Positions 1 to 8,603 of a stretch of 64,000 nucleotides of DNA are shown piece after piece. The notes beneath the pieces were generated by a model that was not told where the DNA came from, did not search any database, and worked only from the letters and a program-made list of their open reading frames with translations. The DNA comes from Chlorogloeopsis sp. ULAP01. Its GTDB lineage: Bacteria; Cyanobacteriota; Cyanobacteriia; Cyanobacteriales; Nostocaceae. The stretch is taken from positions 62,001 to 126,000 of the forward strand of contig NZ_JAUDRH010000002.1 in assembly GCF_030381805.1 (NCBI RefSeq), given 5' to 3'. Position 1 is the first letter of the stretch; each line of letters begins with the position of its first letter. Both the position numbers and the translations under genes were made by a program.

Positions 1-1056
1 CATTTTTCATTACAGTTTACTGCTGATTTATTGGCGATGAATGCTGCTAATTTCATCATCAGCAGTACATATCAAGAAATTGTCGGGACGCCGGATAGTG
101 TAGGACAGTACGAATCCTATAAATGCTTCACTATGCCGGATTTGTATCATGTGGTAAATGGGATTGAACTATTTAGTCCTAAGTTCAATGTTGTTCCACC
201 AGGAGTAAACGAAAATTACTTTTTTCCCTACACGCGTACTCAAGATCGAGTCGAGAGCGATCGCCAACGCATTGAAGAAATGCTGTTTACATTAGAAGAT
301 CCGACTCAAGTATTTGGTAAGCTTGACGATCCCAACAAACGTCCTCTCTTCTCAATGGCGCGTCTTGATCGCATCAAAAATCTCACAGGTTTAGCTGAAT
401 GCTTTGGTCAAAATAAAGAATTGCAAGAGCATTGCAACTTAATTTTAGTGGCAGGTAAATTACGCGTCGAAGAATCAGGAGATAATGAAGAACGCGAAGA
501 AATAGTCAAACTCTATCGGACTATTGAAGAGTATAATCTTCAAGGCAAAATTCGCTGGTTGGGTGTACGTTTGTCAAAAATAGACTCTGGAGAAATTTAC
601 CGCGTTATTGCCGAGCATCAAGGTATTTTTGTACAACCTGCTTTATTTGAAGCGTTTGGTTTAACTATTTTAGAGGCAATGATTTCCGGATTACCTACTT
701 TTGCTACACAGTTTGGTGGACCTTTAGAAATTATTCAGGATAGAATCAACGGGTTTTACATCAATCCTACCAACTTAGAAGAGACAGGCGCAAAAATTCT
801 AGATTTTGTCCAAAAATGCGAACAGAAACCAGATTACTGGTATGAAATTTCTGGGCGAGCTATTGACCGAGTTTACAGCACTTATACCTGGAAAATTCAT
901 ACGAATAAACTGCTATCCTTAGCAAGGATTTACGGCTTCTGGAACTTTACCTCCAAAGAAAATCGAGAGGATTTGTTGCGTTATATTGAGGCTTTGTTCT
1001 ATTTAATTTATAAGCCAAGAGCGCAACAATTATTAGAACAGCATCAGTATCGGTAG
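1..1056 (+). CDS. susA: Sucrose synthase, C-terminal part (5' end outside the window)
   Basis: The frame is open from the first base, so the start and about the first 450 residues of a protein that is normally about 800 residues long lie upstream. About 351 residues are visible. They carry the GT-B glycosyltransferase (GT4) nucleotide-sugar domain, including the STYQEIVGTPDSVGQYESY-type block near the start and the E-x7-E signature EAFGLTILE at about 649-675. Sucrose synthase reversibly converts sucrose plus a nucleoside diphosphate to NDP-glucose and fructose in the cytoplasm. In heterocystous cyanobacteria it links sucrose breakdown to polysaccharide and nitrogen-fixing metabolism (family knowledge). 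The stop is TAG, followed by palindromic repeats that may act as the terminator. The product is recognised by similarity to remembered family members. Confidence 0.93.
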   Translation, partial: HFSLQFTADLLAMNAANFIISSTYQEIVGTPDSVGQYESYKCFTMPDLYHVVNGIELFSPKFNVVPPGVNENYFFPYTRTQDRVESDRQRIEEMLFTLEDPTQVFGKLDDPNKRPLFSMARLDRIKNLTGLAECFGQNKELQEHCNLILVAGKLRVEESGDNEEREEIVKLYRTIEEYNLQGKIRWLGVRLSKIDSGEIYRVIAEHQGIFVQPALFEAFGLTILEAMISGLPTFATQFGGPLEIIQDRINGFYINPTNLEETGAKILDFVQKCEQKPDYWYEISGRAIDRVYSTYTWKIHTNKLLSLARIYGFWNFTSKENREDLLRYIEALFYLIYKPRAQQLLEQHQYR

Positions 1057-1087
1057 TTAGTTATTCACATCTTGCAGCTCATAAAAT

Positions 1088-1169
1088 GCCTGGAACTTCT
1101 AGTTCCAGGCTCATAGCCCAAGTCAGTTAAAACTGACTAAAAATCTTATTTAGTCTGCTTAAGCAGACT
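1088..1169. repeat. Cluster of three perfect palindromes after susA
   Basis: Three hairpins follow the susA stop. The first, 1088-1110, has 9-bp arms GCCTGGAAC/GTTCCAGGC. The second, 1121-1138, has arms AGTCAGTT/AACTGACT with a 2-nt loop. The third, 1152-1169, is the 18-bp palindrome AGTCTGCTTAAGCAGACT. The set resembles interspersed palindromic repeats common in Nostocales intergenic DNA. The first hairpin may double as the susA terminator, but no clear U-tract follows. Confidence 0.7.
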
Positions 1170-1283
1170 TGAGCTTTTAGCCCTCGAAATTTATTTCTTG
1201 GCAAACAAGAGCACAGATGTGAGATATAAGCCTCTAATATCATTTCCGGTTAATCAAACAAAATAAAAATGTTTGCTCATAGT

Positions 1284-1318
1284 GAGGACTTTAGTCCTCA
1301 AGCCAGGACTGAAGTCCT
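1284..1318. repeat. Paired GGACT palindromes
   Basis: Two adjacent palindromes share a GGACT core: GAGGACTTTAGTCCTC (1284-1299) and AGGACTGAAGTCCT (1305-1318). They look like another cyanobacterial interspersed repeat family. No coding capacity is evident. Confidence 0.65.
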
Positions 1319-1395
1319 TACTACAAACTGTATTATTATGGGTGATTTGGCGGACATCATAATAAAAGAAACACTTGTGTTGTTTTTCCTACTGC

Positions 1396-1565
1396 CACGG
1401 CAGTCGCTTTATGCCGGGAAACCCGTCCACCCCCTCCGGGTACCCGGAGGGAACGCCAAGGGCGTACAGCAGTCCCCCTACCCTTCGGGAACGTCTTCGA
1501 CGAACAGGTTCGGGGGTTCGCAATCGTGACGGGAACCGCCAAGACGGGGGCTGCTTCACCGCGCT
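1396..1565. repeat. GC-rich dispersed repeat block
   Basis: A GC-rich island in AT-rich surroundings. It contains the 20-bp perfect palindrome CCCTCCGGGTACCCGGAGGG at 1432-1451. A 12-base piece of it (GTACCCGGAGGG) recurs near 18376-18387. The short open frames crossing it on both strands have arginine/proline/glycine-rich translations without domain character and are rejected as genes. Confidence 0.65.
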
Positions 1566-1579
1566 GCCTCCTCTGCCTT

Positions 1580-2215
1580 TTACTTTGTTAAATGATTCCA
1601 GGTTCTTTGACCAACTATGCCATCTACGGCTAAATTTCGTCGATTTTGAAAAGCTTTGACAGCTGTTTCTGTCAATGCACCAAAAATTCCGTCAACTTGG
1701 ATAGCATAACCATGAGATGCTAATAGCTTTTGCAGTACTCTCACACCATTACCTGTGCTACCAAAATGCAAAGTCGGTAAATGTTTACTAGTAGAACTTG
1801 AAAGTCTTGCCACCTGAGTCTTTTCTCTGATGGGCTTATTTTTGAAGCGCTGCTGTGGCAGATCACTTGCCACAATATATTTTTGTTGACGAGAGTGAGA
1901 ACTTGTGTCAATTGTATCTTTGTTTAGAGCTTTTAATTTCTTCACAGAATTAGAAAAACTCTGGGAATGAAGCTTTTTTCTCACTCCATCTGTTGAATTT
2001 TGGGCGATCGCAAACGGCACAACAGAAGCTATCCCATCTGCCAATATAAATTCAGGCGGCGTGATTTGAGTTGTGGGAACTATTTCTATTAAATGACTTT
2101 GTTTTGACTGTTTAACATCATTGTCTAGCTGAGGTGGTGACTTTTCCGAGAAATTGGGCAAATAAGGTTGTCCTGCTGTCAATGCGCCCGTCATCAGCAC
2201 ACCAATATTACTCAT
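1580..2215 (-). CDS. Peptidoglycan-binding domain protein
   Basis: 211 residues. The last about 65 residues form a PG_binding_1 domain, with the typical spacing GVRVLQKLLASHGY, VDGIFGALTETAVKAFQ and VDGIVGQRTWNHL. The preceding 140 residues are low in recognisable structure and rich in Ser, Lys and Gln. They may be a linker; no clear signal peptide is seen, although the N-terminus MSNIGVLMTGALTAG is mildly hydrophobic. Such proteins bind the cell wall through this domain, and no enzymatic domain is visible here. It stands alone and is convergent with susA across the repeat-filled gap. The domain call is secure; the biological role is not known. Confidence 0.82.
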   Translation of the reverse strand: MSNIGVLMTGALTAGQPYLPNFSEKSPPQLDNDVKQSKQSHLIEIVPTTQITPPEFILADGIASVVPFAIAQNSTDGVRKKLHSQSFSNSVKKLKALNKDTIDTSSHSRQQKYIVASDLPQQRFKNKPIREKTQVARLSSSTSKHLPTLHFGSTGNGVRVLQKLLASHGYAIQVDGIFGALTETAVKAFQNRRNLAVDGIVGQRTWNHLTK

Positions 2216-2444
2216 TAGTATTTCATTTTACTCAAACCCATGTTTTCTTTCACATAAAAAATAATGAGCATTCCGGAATGATAGATATTTTTAGTTAAAA
2301 TATATTTCATATCAATTTAATATCAAGCAATTTTAGACACCGACATCATCACTATAAATGAGTAATATGCACAGATGATAAGCTAGAGTACAATTCAGCT
2401 TGCATAATGATAAATAAAGAAAGTTTGATCACAGGAGAAAGTTT

Positions 2445-3071
2445 CTGTCTCTACAATTCATTGAGATTCCTCCAAGAACAGGGGAAGCACCTGAGGGATT
2501 AATCGTAACTCTGCATGGCTGGGGCGCAAATGCCGAAGATGTGGCATCTTTTGCACCGTTTTTAAACTTACCTAATTACCAATTTGTGTTTCCCAATGCA
2601 CCTTATCCTTATCCTTATTCTCCTGGTGGTAGGGCTTGGTATGACTTGAGTATGGAAAATATGTATGAAGGATTATCACAAAGTCGCCAACTGCTCATCG
2701 ATTGGTTGCAATCTTTAGAAAGCATCACCAGTGTGCCTTTATCGCGGACGATTTTGAGTGGCTTTTCCCAAGGTGGTGCAATGACTTTGGATGTAGGCTC
2801 AAAGTTACCTCTAGCAGGTTTAGTTATCATGAGCGGATATCTACACCCCGGCGCGATCGCAGATGTAGAAACTCGAAATTCAACAGCTTTGCCTCCAGTT
2901 TTAATTATGCATGGCAAATATGATCAAGTTGTGCCTTTACAAGCAGCAGTAAGAGCAAAAGATACTCTAGAATTGTTAGGAACTAGAGTGCAGTATCATG
3001 AATTTGACATAGGTCATGAAATTCGTCCAGATATGTTGGAGTTAATACGGAATTTTGTGATTAATATTTAA
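2445..3071 (+). CDS. Alpha/beta hydrolase (carboxylesterase/phospholipase family), probable CTG start
   Basis: A serine hydrolase of the phospholipase/carboxylesterase family. The oxyanion-loop motif LHGWG lies near the N-terminus, the nucleophile in GFSQGG, the acid in GKYDQVVP and the histidine in IGHEIRP. The first GTG in the frame (2541) falls after LHGWG, so a protein starting there would lack an essential loop. Upstream in frame there is no ATG, GTG or TTG before the stop at 2415. A CTG at 2445 follows an AGGAG (2433-2437) at good spacing and would give LSLQFIEIPPRTG, which matches the usual start of the family. I therefore infer a CTG start; a mutated ATG is the alternative. The substrate is unknown. 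Confidence 0.82.
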   Translation: MSLQFIEIPPRTGEAPEGLIVTLHGWGANAEDVASFAPFLNLPNYQFVFPNAPYPYPYSPGGRAWYDLSMENMYEGLSQSRQLLIDWLQSLESITSVPLSRTILSGFSQGGAMTLDVGSKLPLAGLVIMSGYLHPGAIADVETRNSTALPPVLIMHGKYDQVVPLQAAVRAKDTLELLGTRVQYHEFDIGHEIRPDMLELIRNFVINI

Positions 3072-3262
3072 AAAATCACCAGGCTGCTCTTTTCAATATA
3101 TTTACTAGGTTTGGTTAAAAAAGTTTTACAAATTCCGGTATAAATCCGGAAAAAATTTATGAAATTGGCGTCCTCGAATGAGTAAGATATATTGGGTGGC
3201 TGCGTGGAGCGCAACGAAACCCATGCTGGTTGCAAGTGCTGCTAACGGGAGAGGCGAGCAAA

Positions 3263-3475
3263 ATGAAAACTCTAAGCATTTCTAAAACAGACATCGCTAC
3301 CATGACTCCACAAGATGTGGAAGATTTGGCTACACGTTTGGAGCAAGATAATTACAGTAATGCTTTTGAAGGTTTGAATGATTGGCACCTATTGCGTGCG
3401 ATCGCATTTCAGCGCCCAGAGCTAGTTGAACCTTATATCTACCTCTTAGATTTAGAACCTTACGATGAAGCGTAA
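3263..3475 (+). CDS. DUF2555 family protein
   Basis: 70 residues starting at the ATG (MKTLSISKTDIATMTPQDVE). An upstream in-frame start at 3230 is possible, but the extra residues do not look like the family. Acidic, with no membrane segment or signal. The sequence matches the small cyanobacteria-specific DUF2555 family, whose function is not known to me. It lies just upstream of coaBC on the same strand, separated by an 80-base repeat region, so co-transcription is possible but not shown. Confidence 0.8.
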   Translation: MKTLSISKTDIATMTPQDVEDLATRLEQDNYSNAFEGLNDWHLLRAIAFQRPELVEPYIYLLDLEPYDEA

Positions 3476-3480
3476 ATAGA

Positions 3481-3547
3481 GCTAATGGCTAATGGTTAAT
3501 GGCTAATGGTAAGAAAACAATTAGCTGTTAGCTATTAGCTATTAGCA
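3481..3547. repeat. Heptamer-like inverted repeat
   Basis: Copies of GCTAATGG on the left and TTAGCTA on the right form one long imperfect hairpin between DUF2555 and coaBC. It is typical of cyanobacterial short tandemly repeated sequences. Similar TTAGTCATT/GCTATTAG runs occur after coaBC (about 4757-4797) and near 58445-58515. Confidence 0.65.
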
Positions 3548-3555
3548 ATAAAATT

Positions 3556-4761
3556 ATGTTAACTCCACAACCAAGACGGGTTTTAATTGGTATTGGTGGC
3601 GGAATTGCTGCTTACAAAGTTTGTGAAGTAGTTTCTACACTCTTTAAAAATGGTGTAGAAGTGCGAACACTTTTGACTCACTCTGCACAAAAATTTATCA
3701 CGCCCTTAACTCTTGCCACTTTATCTCGTCATCCTGCCTACACAGATGACAATTTCTGGCAACCAATTTATTCTCGCCCTTTGCATATAGAATTGGGTGA
3801 ATGGGCAGAAGTTTTTGCGATCGCCCCTTTAACAGCGAATACGTTAGCCAAGTTAGCCTTTGGCATAGCTGATAATTTGCTTACCAATACAGTGTTAGCT
3901 TCCACTTGTCCGGTATTGTTAGCACCAGCAATGAATACCGATATGTGGGAACAGCAAGTAGTACAGCGAAATTGGCAGCAGTTAGCAACAAATAGCCGAT
4001 TTCATAGTTTACAAACAGCATCAGGATTATTGGCTTGCGATCGCGTTGGTGCTGGCAGAATGGTAGAACCGCCGGAAATTTTGGCATACATCCAATCATT
4101 GCTACATACCGCAGGTAAACGAGATTTAGTTGGTAAGCGAGTGTTAATCAGTGCTGGGGGAACACGAGAGCATTTTGATCCAGTCAGATTTATTGGTAAT
4201 CCCTCCACGGGAAAAATGGGGTTAGCTTTAGCACAGGCAGCACTGCACCGAGGAGCAAAGGTAACGCTAGTGCATGGCCCGTCCAATTTGGATATACCAT
4301 TGGAAATAGAAGCTATTGCTGTTGTCAGTGCCAAGGAAATGCAAGCGGCAATGCTGCAAAATTTACATAGTTCTGATGTGATAATTATGTCGGCAGCTGT
4401 AGCAGATGTGAAGCCACGGGAGTATGCTCACGAAAAATTACCAAAGCGATCGCTTCCAGAGGCTTTAGCTTTAGAACCTGTGCCAGACATCATTACAGAA
4501 TTAGCCAAGCACAAGCAACCACATCAAACATTAATCGGGTTTGCTGCCCAGACAGGAGATATTGTAACCCCGGCGTTGGAAAAGTTACAGAGAAAGAATT
4601 TAGACGCAATTGTTGCGAATCCGGTAGATCAGCCGGATAGTGGTTTTGGTAGTGACAACAATCAAGCGGTATTTTTAGATCAAAAAGGTCGTCACCTCAA
4701 GATACCATCTTGCAGCAAATTGCAGCTAGCTCACTATTTGTTTGATTTTGTTAGTCATTAG
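3556..4761 (+). CDS. coaBC: Bifunctional phosphopantothenoylcysteine decarboxylase / phosphopantothenate-cysteine ligase
   Basis: 401 residues, the usual length for CoaBC (Dfp). The N-terminal half is the flavin-dependent decarboxylase, with [10 protein letters not shown] at the start, the histidine in [20 protein letters not shown] and the PAMNTDMW substrate-clamp motif. The C-terminal half is the ligase, with [18 protein letters not shown], the SAAVADVKP motif and GFAAQTGD. It catalyses two consecutive steps of coenzyme A synthesis in the cytoplasm. ATG start. Repeats lie immediately on both sides. No anomalies. Confidence 0.96.
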   Translation: MLTPQPRRVLIGIGGGIAAYKVCEVVSTLFKNGVEVRTLLTHSAQKFITPLTLATLSRHPAYTDDNFWQPIYSRPLHIELGEWAEVFAIAPLTANTLAKLAFGIADNLLTNTVLASTCPVLLAPAMNTDMWEQQVVQRNWQQLATNSRFHSLQTASGLLACDRVGAGRMVEPPEILAYIQSLLHTAGKRDLVGKRVLISAGGTREHFDPVRFIGNPSTGKMGLALAQAALHRGAKVTLVHGPSNLDIPLEIEAIAVVSAKEMQAAMLQNLHSSDVIIMSAAVADVKPREYAHEKLPKRSLPEALALEPVPDIITELAKHKQPHQTLIGFAAQTGDIVTPALEKLQRKNLDAIVANPVDQPDSGFGSDNNQAVFLDQKGRHLKIPSCSKLQLAHYLFDFVSH

Positions 4762-4985
4762 TCATTGGTCATTTGTTAGTAGTTAGTGGTTATTTGTTTA
4801 CTACTCCTGTGCTCACGCCACGTGCTACAACGGAGCGGAGCCGGAGACGCTCCGTTGTAGGAACTGTCCGTTGGAAACCCTACCAAGAGCGCTGGCTCAC
4901 CAAGGCGCTGCTCACCGCACCCTTACGGGAAGTCGCTCCGCGCCTACAAACTTCTCTCTGCCTCTGCCTTTCTTCCTGCAATCTT
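4762..4985. repeat. Repeat-filled gap including a 50-bp dispersed element
   Basis: The gap downstream of coaBC begins with TTAGTCATT-type heptamers. It continues with a GC-rich block containing inverted copies of CGGAGC/GCTCCG near 4831-4855. Bases 4852-4901 recur in inverted orientation at 18172-18221 with one mismatch. The 74-residue frame crossing this block has no protein character and is rejected. Confidence 0.75.
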
Positions 4986-5074
4986 GACTACACGTAAAAA
5001 ATCTAGGATAAAAAATTACGTACCACCCTCCAATGTACGATTACCTCTGAGAGGGAAATGAACTAGAAGGCGAA

Positions 5075-5923
5075 ATGCCAGCATACACTGACAAGCAAAA
5101 ACCGTTAAAAAAACAACTAGGATGGTGTTTGGATCAGCGAGATCCGAAATTTATCCAATCTTTAATGCCGATTTGGGAATGGCTTTACTACCACTATTTT
5201 CATGTCCAAACTAGTGGCTGGGAGCATATCCCATCTAACAAAAAAGTTTTATTCGTCGGTTCCCATAATGGTGGACTCGCTGCTCCTGATATGTTTATGA
5301 TCATGTACGACTGGTTTCGACGCTATGGTGTGGAACAACCAGTCTATGGTTTGATGCATCCGACAATGTGGCAAGTAGTTCCCCTAGTAGCGGAAGCGGC
5401 TGCTAAGGTAGGAGCGGTTGTGGCGCATCCAAAAATGGCGATCGCTGCCTTGCGTTCTGGAGCTAGCGTACTTGTATATCCAGGTGGGGCGCAAGATGTT
5501 TTCCGTCCGCATTCTTTGCGAAACAAAATTTACTTTGCTAATCGTCACGGATTTATTAAGCTAGCACTACGAGAAGAAGTGCCAATAGTACCAGTAATTT
5601 CTACTGGCGCTCACGATACGTTAATTGTGCTTACTGAGTGCTATAAAATTGTCCGGCAACTCCATAACTGGGGAATGCCCTGGCTATTTGGAATCGATCC
5701 AGAAGTCTTCCCTATTTATTTGGGACTACCTTGGGGATTAGCATTAGGCCCTTTGCCCAACATTCCATTACCAACGCCTATTCATACACGCGTTTGTCCG
5801 CCGATCGTATTTGAACGCTACGGTCGTCAAGCCGCGTCTGATCGTGAATATGTCCATGCCTGCTATGAGCTTGTCCGTAGCAAAATGCAGCAAGAATTGG
5901 ATAATTTGGTTAAGGAGAGCTAA
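5075..5923 (+). CDS. Acyltransferase of the LPLAT/DGAT2-like superfamily
   Basis: 282 residues. The motif FVGSHNGGLAAPDM (about residues 67-80) is a histidine...aspartate acyltransferase block of the glycerolipid acyltransferase superfamily. It is followed by a YPGGAQDVFR block typical of the MGAT/DGAT2-like branch (YPGGxxE/D). The family transfers acyl groups to glycerolipids or related alcohols at membranes. A related Synechocystis protein (slr2103) is, as I recall, implicated in acyl-plastoquinol or neutral-lipid formation; whether this protein does the same is inference. ATG start at 5075 with a GAAGG element just upstream. Monocistronic, convergent with rpaA. Confidence 0.78.
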   Translation: MPAYTDKQKPLKKQLGWCLDQRDPKFIQSLMPIWEWLYYHYFHVQTSGWEHIPSNKKVLFVGSHNGGLAAPDMFMIMYDWFRRYGVEQPVYGLMHPTMWQVVPLVAEAAAKVGAVVAHPKMAIAALRSGASVLVYPGGAQDVFRPHSLRNKIYFANRHGFIKLALREEVPIVPVISTGAHDTLIVLTECYKIVRQLHNWGMPWLFGIDPEVFPIYLGLPWGLALGPLPNIPLPTPIHTRVCPPIVFERYGRQAASDREYVHACYELVRSKMQQELDNLVKES

Positions 5924-6169
5924 ACTACAGCTAATACGCAAAGATGCTTTGAAAATTACTACATCTTTGCGCTTTGTCTCAAACTAATTTCAATTGATGA
6001 TGCAAGAAAATTGTTGATGAAACCTTTTAATTTAAAAATCCACGGAATTTCCCATCATAAAATAAACATATCCTAAATGCGTCCAGCTAGTCAAAGTATT
6101 AAAAATATTGCCAAATTAGTTAGAAAAAATTATGTATATATAGTTAGTAATATTGATTATATCTAAAAT

Positions 6170-6215
6170 ATAATTGGCACTCCCATGAGCGATCGCTGTA
6201 TAGAGTGCCAATTAT
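6170..6215 (-). terminator. Strong hairpin terminator of rpaA
   Basis: Perfect 13-bp inverted repeat ATAATTGGCACTC / GAGTGCCAATTAT, with a 20-nt loop that contains a HIP1 octamer (GCGATCGC). It starts one base after the rpaA stop codon. On the minus strand a T-rich run follows. The position and perfection of the arms support a transcription terminator or 3'-stabilising element. Confidence 0.7.
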
Positions 6216-6216
6216 A

Positions 6217-6960
6217 TTACTCAACTCGTGATGTGGAAACGCTCTCAGCAGATTGGGGTGCGCTAGGCAACTCTAAACAGTAGCCCGCACCATACACCGT
6301 TTTGATATAACGGGGATGACGAGGATCTGGTTCTAGCTTAGTTCGCAAGTGGCGAATGTGAACTCGAATGGTCTCAATATCATCATCTGGATCGTAACCC
6401 CAGACTTCTCTAAGAATTTCACTTGGAGAGACGGTCTGACCGTGACGTTGTAGTAAACAGTGGAGTAGCTCAAATTCCAAATGAGTCAGCTTTACTGTTT
6501 GAGCAAACCATATAGCTTCAAACCTTTCAGGAACGAGAGTTAATGGCCCGTAATTAAGGATTTCACTGTGCTTGGCTGCTTGAGGAATCCTGTCAGTACG
6601 CCGCAACAGCGCTCTCACCCGTGCCAGCATCTCCTCAACTTCAAACGGCTTGGTGAGGTAGTCATCCGCGCCCGCGTTAAAGCCTTCTACCTTATCCTGA
6701 GTTTGACTCAGAGCGGTTAACATCAACACAGGAATTTCAGCAGTGCGTTCATCACGTCGCAAGCGTTGACAAATAGTAAATCCGTCTACTCTAGGCAACA
6801 TTAGATCGAGCATGATTAAATCTGGCTGTAGTTGGAGAGCCAGTGCTTGACCTTTGATGCCATCTTCGGCTTGGCTGACATCGTAACCAGCCATTTCCAA
6901 ATTGACGGCAACTAACTCTGAAATTGCTGGGTCATCGTCTATGACTAGAATCCTCGGCAT
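6217..6960 (-). CDS. rpaA: Response regulator RpaA (OmpR family)
   Basis: 247 residues from the ATG giving [17 protein letters not shown]; the open frame extends further 5', but those residues are not family-like. The receiver domain (1-120) has the acidic cluster DDD, the phospho-acceptor in MLDLMLP, the Thr in MLTAL and the Lys in LTKPF. The C-terminal winged helix (about 145-240) contains the [19 protein letters not shown] block, which is very like RpaA. RpaA is the circadian output regulator that takes signals from SasA and CikA and drives clock-controlled transcription; it was first named for phycobilisome association. It is followed by a strong hairpin and preceded by a long AT-rich leader that likely holds its promoter. 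Confidence 0.92.
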   Translation of the reverse strand: MPRILVIDDDPAISELVAVNLEMAGYDVSQAEDGIKGQALALQLQPDLIMLDLMLPRVDGFTICQRLRRDERTAEIPVLMLTALSQTQDKVEGFNAGADDYLTKPFEVEEMLARVRALLRRTDRIPQAAKHSEILNYGPLTLVPERFEAIWFAQTVKLTHLEFELLHCLLQRHGQTVSPSEILREVWGYDPDDDIETIRVHIRHLRTKLEPDPRHPRYIKTVYGAGYCLELPSAPQSAESVSTSRVE

Positions 6961-7563
6961 TATTAAAAATTTATTACTACTTATTAAGGATAAATAAGAA
7001 CCTTTGGGGGATACAAAGATTGCTTTATTGATTATAAAAAATATTTTAAATTTCACATAAAACTTAAAATAAAGTATTGTAATGATGAAATGTAAACAAA
7101 ATTCTCAATTTAATGTGTGATTGACCACACAATCCATCTTGTTCTGCGCCAAACAGTCTGACGATGATGACGAATTTTTAAAGAAAGGAAAATTACCAAA
7201 GACTTAATGAACACTTGATACACAGTACTTTTGGAATTAGTACTTTACTTGTATCTGCTTTTGGATTCTCGGTGATCGCTGCTATTAAGTCAAGTATCCT
7301 CATGCTACAAATTTCAAGAAAGCGATCGCGCAAAATCTTAATTTATATATCTAAGTAATTTATAAAACATACCCAGCCAGTGTTTGCAATGAAAAATTAT
7401 TGCTAGTCCTCAAAGCAAGAAGCATCCACTAGCGCGATCAGCTCATTTGTTGTAGTAAATTTTGTCAGTTGAGTTGAACAGATGAAACCCAACATTTATA
7501 GTGTGTTGGGTTTCCGACATTAAACGCCACTCGCCACAAGCTGGAAAAACTTCTACAGTCAAA
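6961..7563. other. Gene-free stretch upstream of rpaA
   Basis: AT-rich DNA with no supported gene; it presumably contains the rpaA promoter. The only clear structure is a hairpin at 7485-7513 with 10-bp arms AAACCCAACA / TGTTGGGTTT and a 9-nt loop, a terminator-like element on either strand. Confidence 0.5.
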
Positions 7564-7698
7564 TCATGCTTCAGACAGTACAGTTGCTCCTTCTTGCTGC
7601 CGTGCGTGAGTTTGCTTTGTAGGCAACTGATGTGACACCAATTTCTTCTTACCTTTGACTTCTGACTGGCGATTGCAATGTCAGATGTTGCCGCTCAT
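7564..7698 (-). pseudogene. Possible small partner gene after parA, interrupted by TGA
   Basis: An ATG overlaps the parA stop codon (TGATG), suggesting translational coupling. The frame reads MSGNI, then an in-frame TGA at 7681-7683, and then stays open for 38 more codons ending in HARQQEGATVLSEA. The composition after the stop looks protein-like, and a TTG/GTG inside could restart translation. It could be a decayed small gene or chance. I do not recognise a family. Confidence 0.3.
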
Positions 7699-8603
7699 CA
7701 ATTCACAGCAGCATGCATTCTCAGCTTTTTCATCAACTCTTGAGTTAACTGAGAGAACGCTTTTGATCCTGCTGATTGAGGAGCATTTAACACAGCCGGT
7801 ACAAAGCTATCAACCGCCTTAGCAACATTTACATCTACTGGAATTTGTGTTTGACAAATTTTCTCTTGATCAAAATCTTGATGAACACGCTGCATCACTT
7901 GTTTGTAATATCTGCCAGTTAACAAATTGGCATTAGACATTGTAAAGACAATTCCCAGCATTTGTATATCAATTTTTGCTTCTTGCTCATGGCTATCTTT
8001 TAATTGAGCAATACGTCTTTCCAACAACTGAATCCCCACTACAGAAAGAGGTTCTGGTTTAGCGGGAAGTATATAAAAATTACTAGTTGCTAAAGCACTA
8101 CGAGTCAGCAGATTATAGCCTGGAGCACAGTCTAGGATAATAAAATCATATTCTTGACGTACTGGTTCTATGATTTTAGCCAACAAGACTCTTTCAAAAC
8201 GATTCCAAATTGTTTCAAAGTCTTTTGCTGCCAAATTAACTGCTTGTCTATGCAGCATTTCTGAAATCACAAATTCATCGTATAAGTCAATATCTCCTGG
8301 TAACAAATCCAGTCCTTCGAGCTTACAAACCTGTGATTCAATTACTTCCGAAACTGCATGTTTAGGTTGAGGCTCCGGATTAATAATTTGATCTATCAGA
8401 TATCTAAATGTCTTTCGTTGCTTACGGCGTCTGGCAAAGTCTACAGGCGACATTAAACTGAGTGTTGCACTAATTTGAGTATCTAAATCGAGGACTAACA
8501 CCCGCTTGCCATGCTCTTTCGCTAAACAGGTGGCTAGATTGACGCTGAGAGTCGTTTTGCCGACACCACCCTTCATATTTGCAGTTGCAATTACATATCC
8601 CAT
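7698..8603 (-). CDS. ParA/MinD-type partition ATPase
   Basis: 301 residues with a deviant Walker A box KGGVGKTT (residues 11-18), the following VLVLDLDTQ (Walker A') and a Walker B region FIILDCAPG. This is a ParA-superfamily P-loop ATPase that would position or segregate DNA or a protein cargo. No N-terminal DNA-binding helix-turn-helix is present, so it is of the short ParA type. No parB lies beside it on this strand. Instead it diverges from an operon carrying a second ParA and a ParB-like protein, with a 527-base gap between them. Its cargo is unknown. ATG start. Confidence 0.88.
   Translation of the reverse strand: MGYVIATANMKGGVGKTTLSVNLATCLAKEHGKRVLVLDLDTQISATLSLMSPVDFARRRKQRKTFRYLIDQIINPEPQPKHAVSEVIESQVCKLEGLDLLPGDIDLYDEFVISEMLHRQAVNLAAKDFETIWNRFERVLLAKIIEPVRQEYDFIILDCAPGYNLLTRSALATSNFYILPAKPEPLSVVGIQLLERRIAQLKDSHEQEAKIDIQMLGIVFTMSNANLLTGRYYKQVMQRVHQDFDQEKICQTQIPVDVNVAKAVDSFVPAVLNAPQSAGSKAFSQLTQELMKKLRMHAAVN

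Noticed and set aside
1269..1659. Overlapping 61-94-residue frames on both strands
   Set aside because: They run through palindromic and GC-rich repeats and show no family-like sequence.
3481..3547. Possible CRISPR-like array
   Set aside because: Units are 7-9 bases with no spacers; this is the heptamer repeat class. No CRISPR array or cas gene was found in the window.
4773..4997. 74-residue frame after coaBC
   Set aside because: It spans heptamer repeats and the dispersed 50-bp element; composition is repeat-like.
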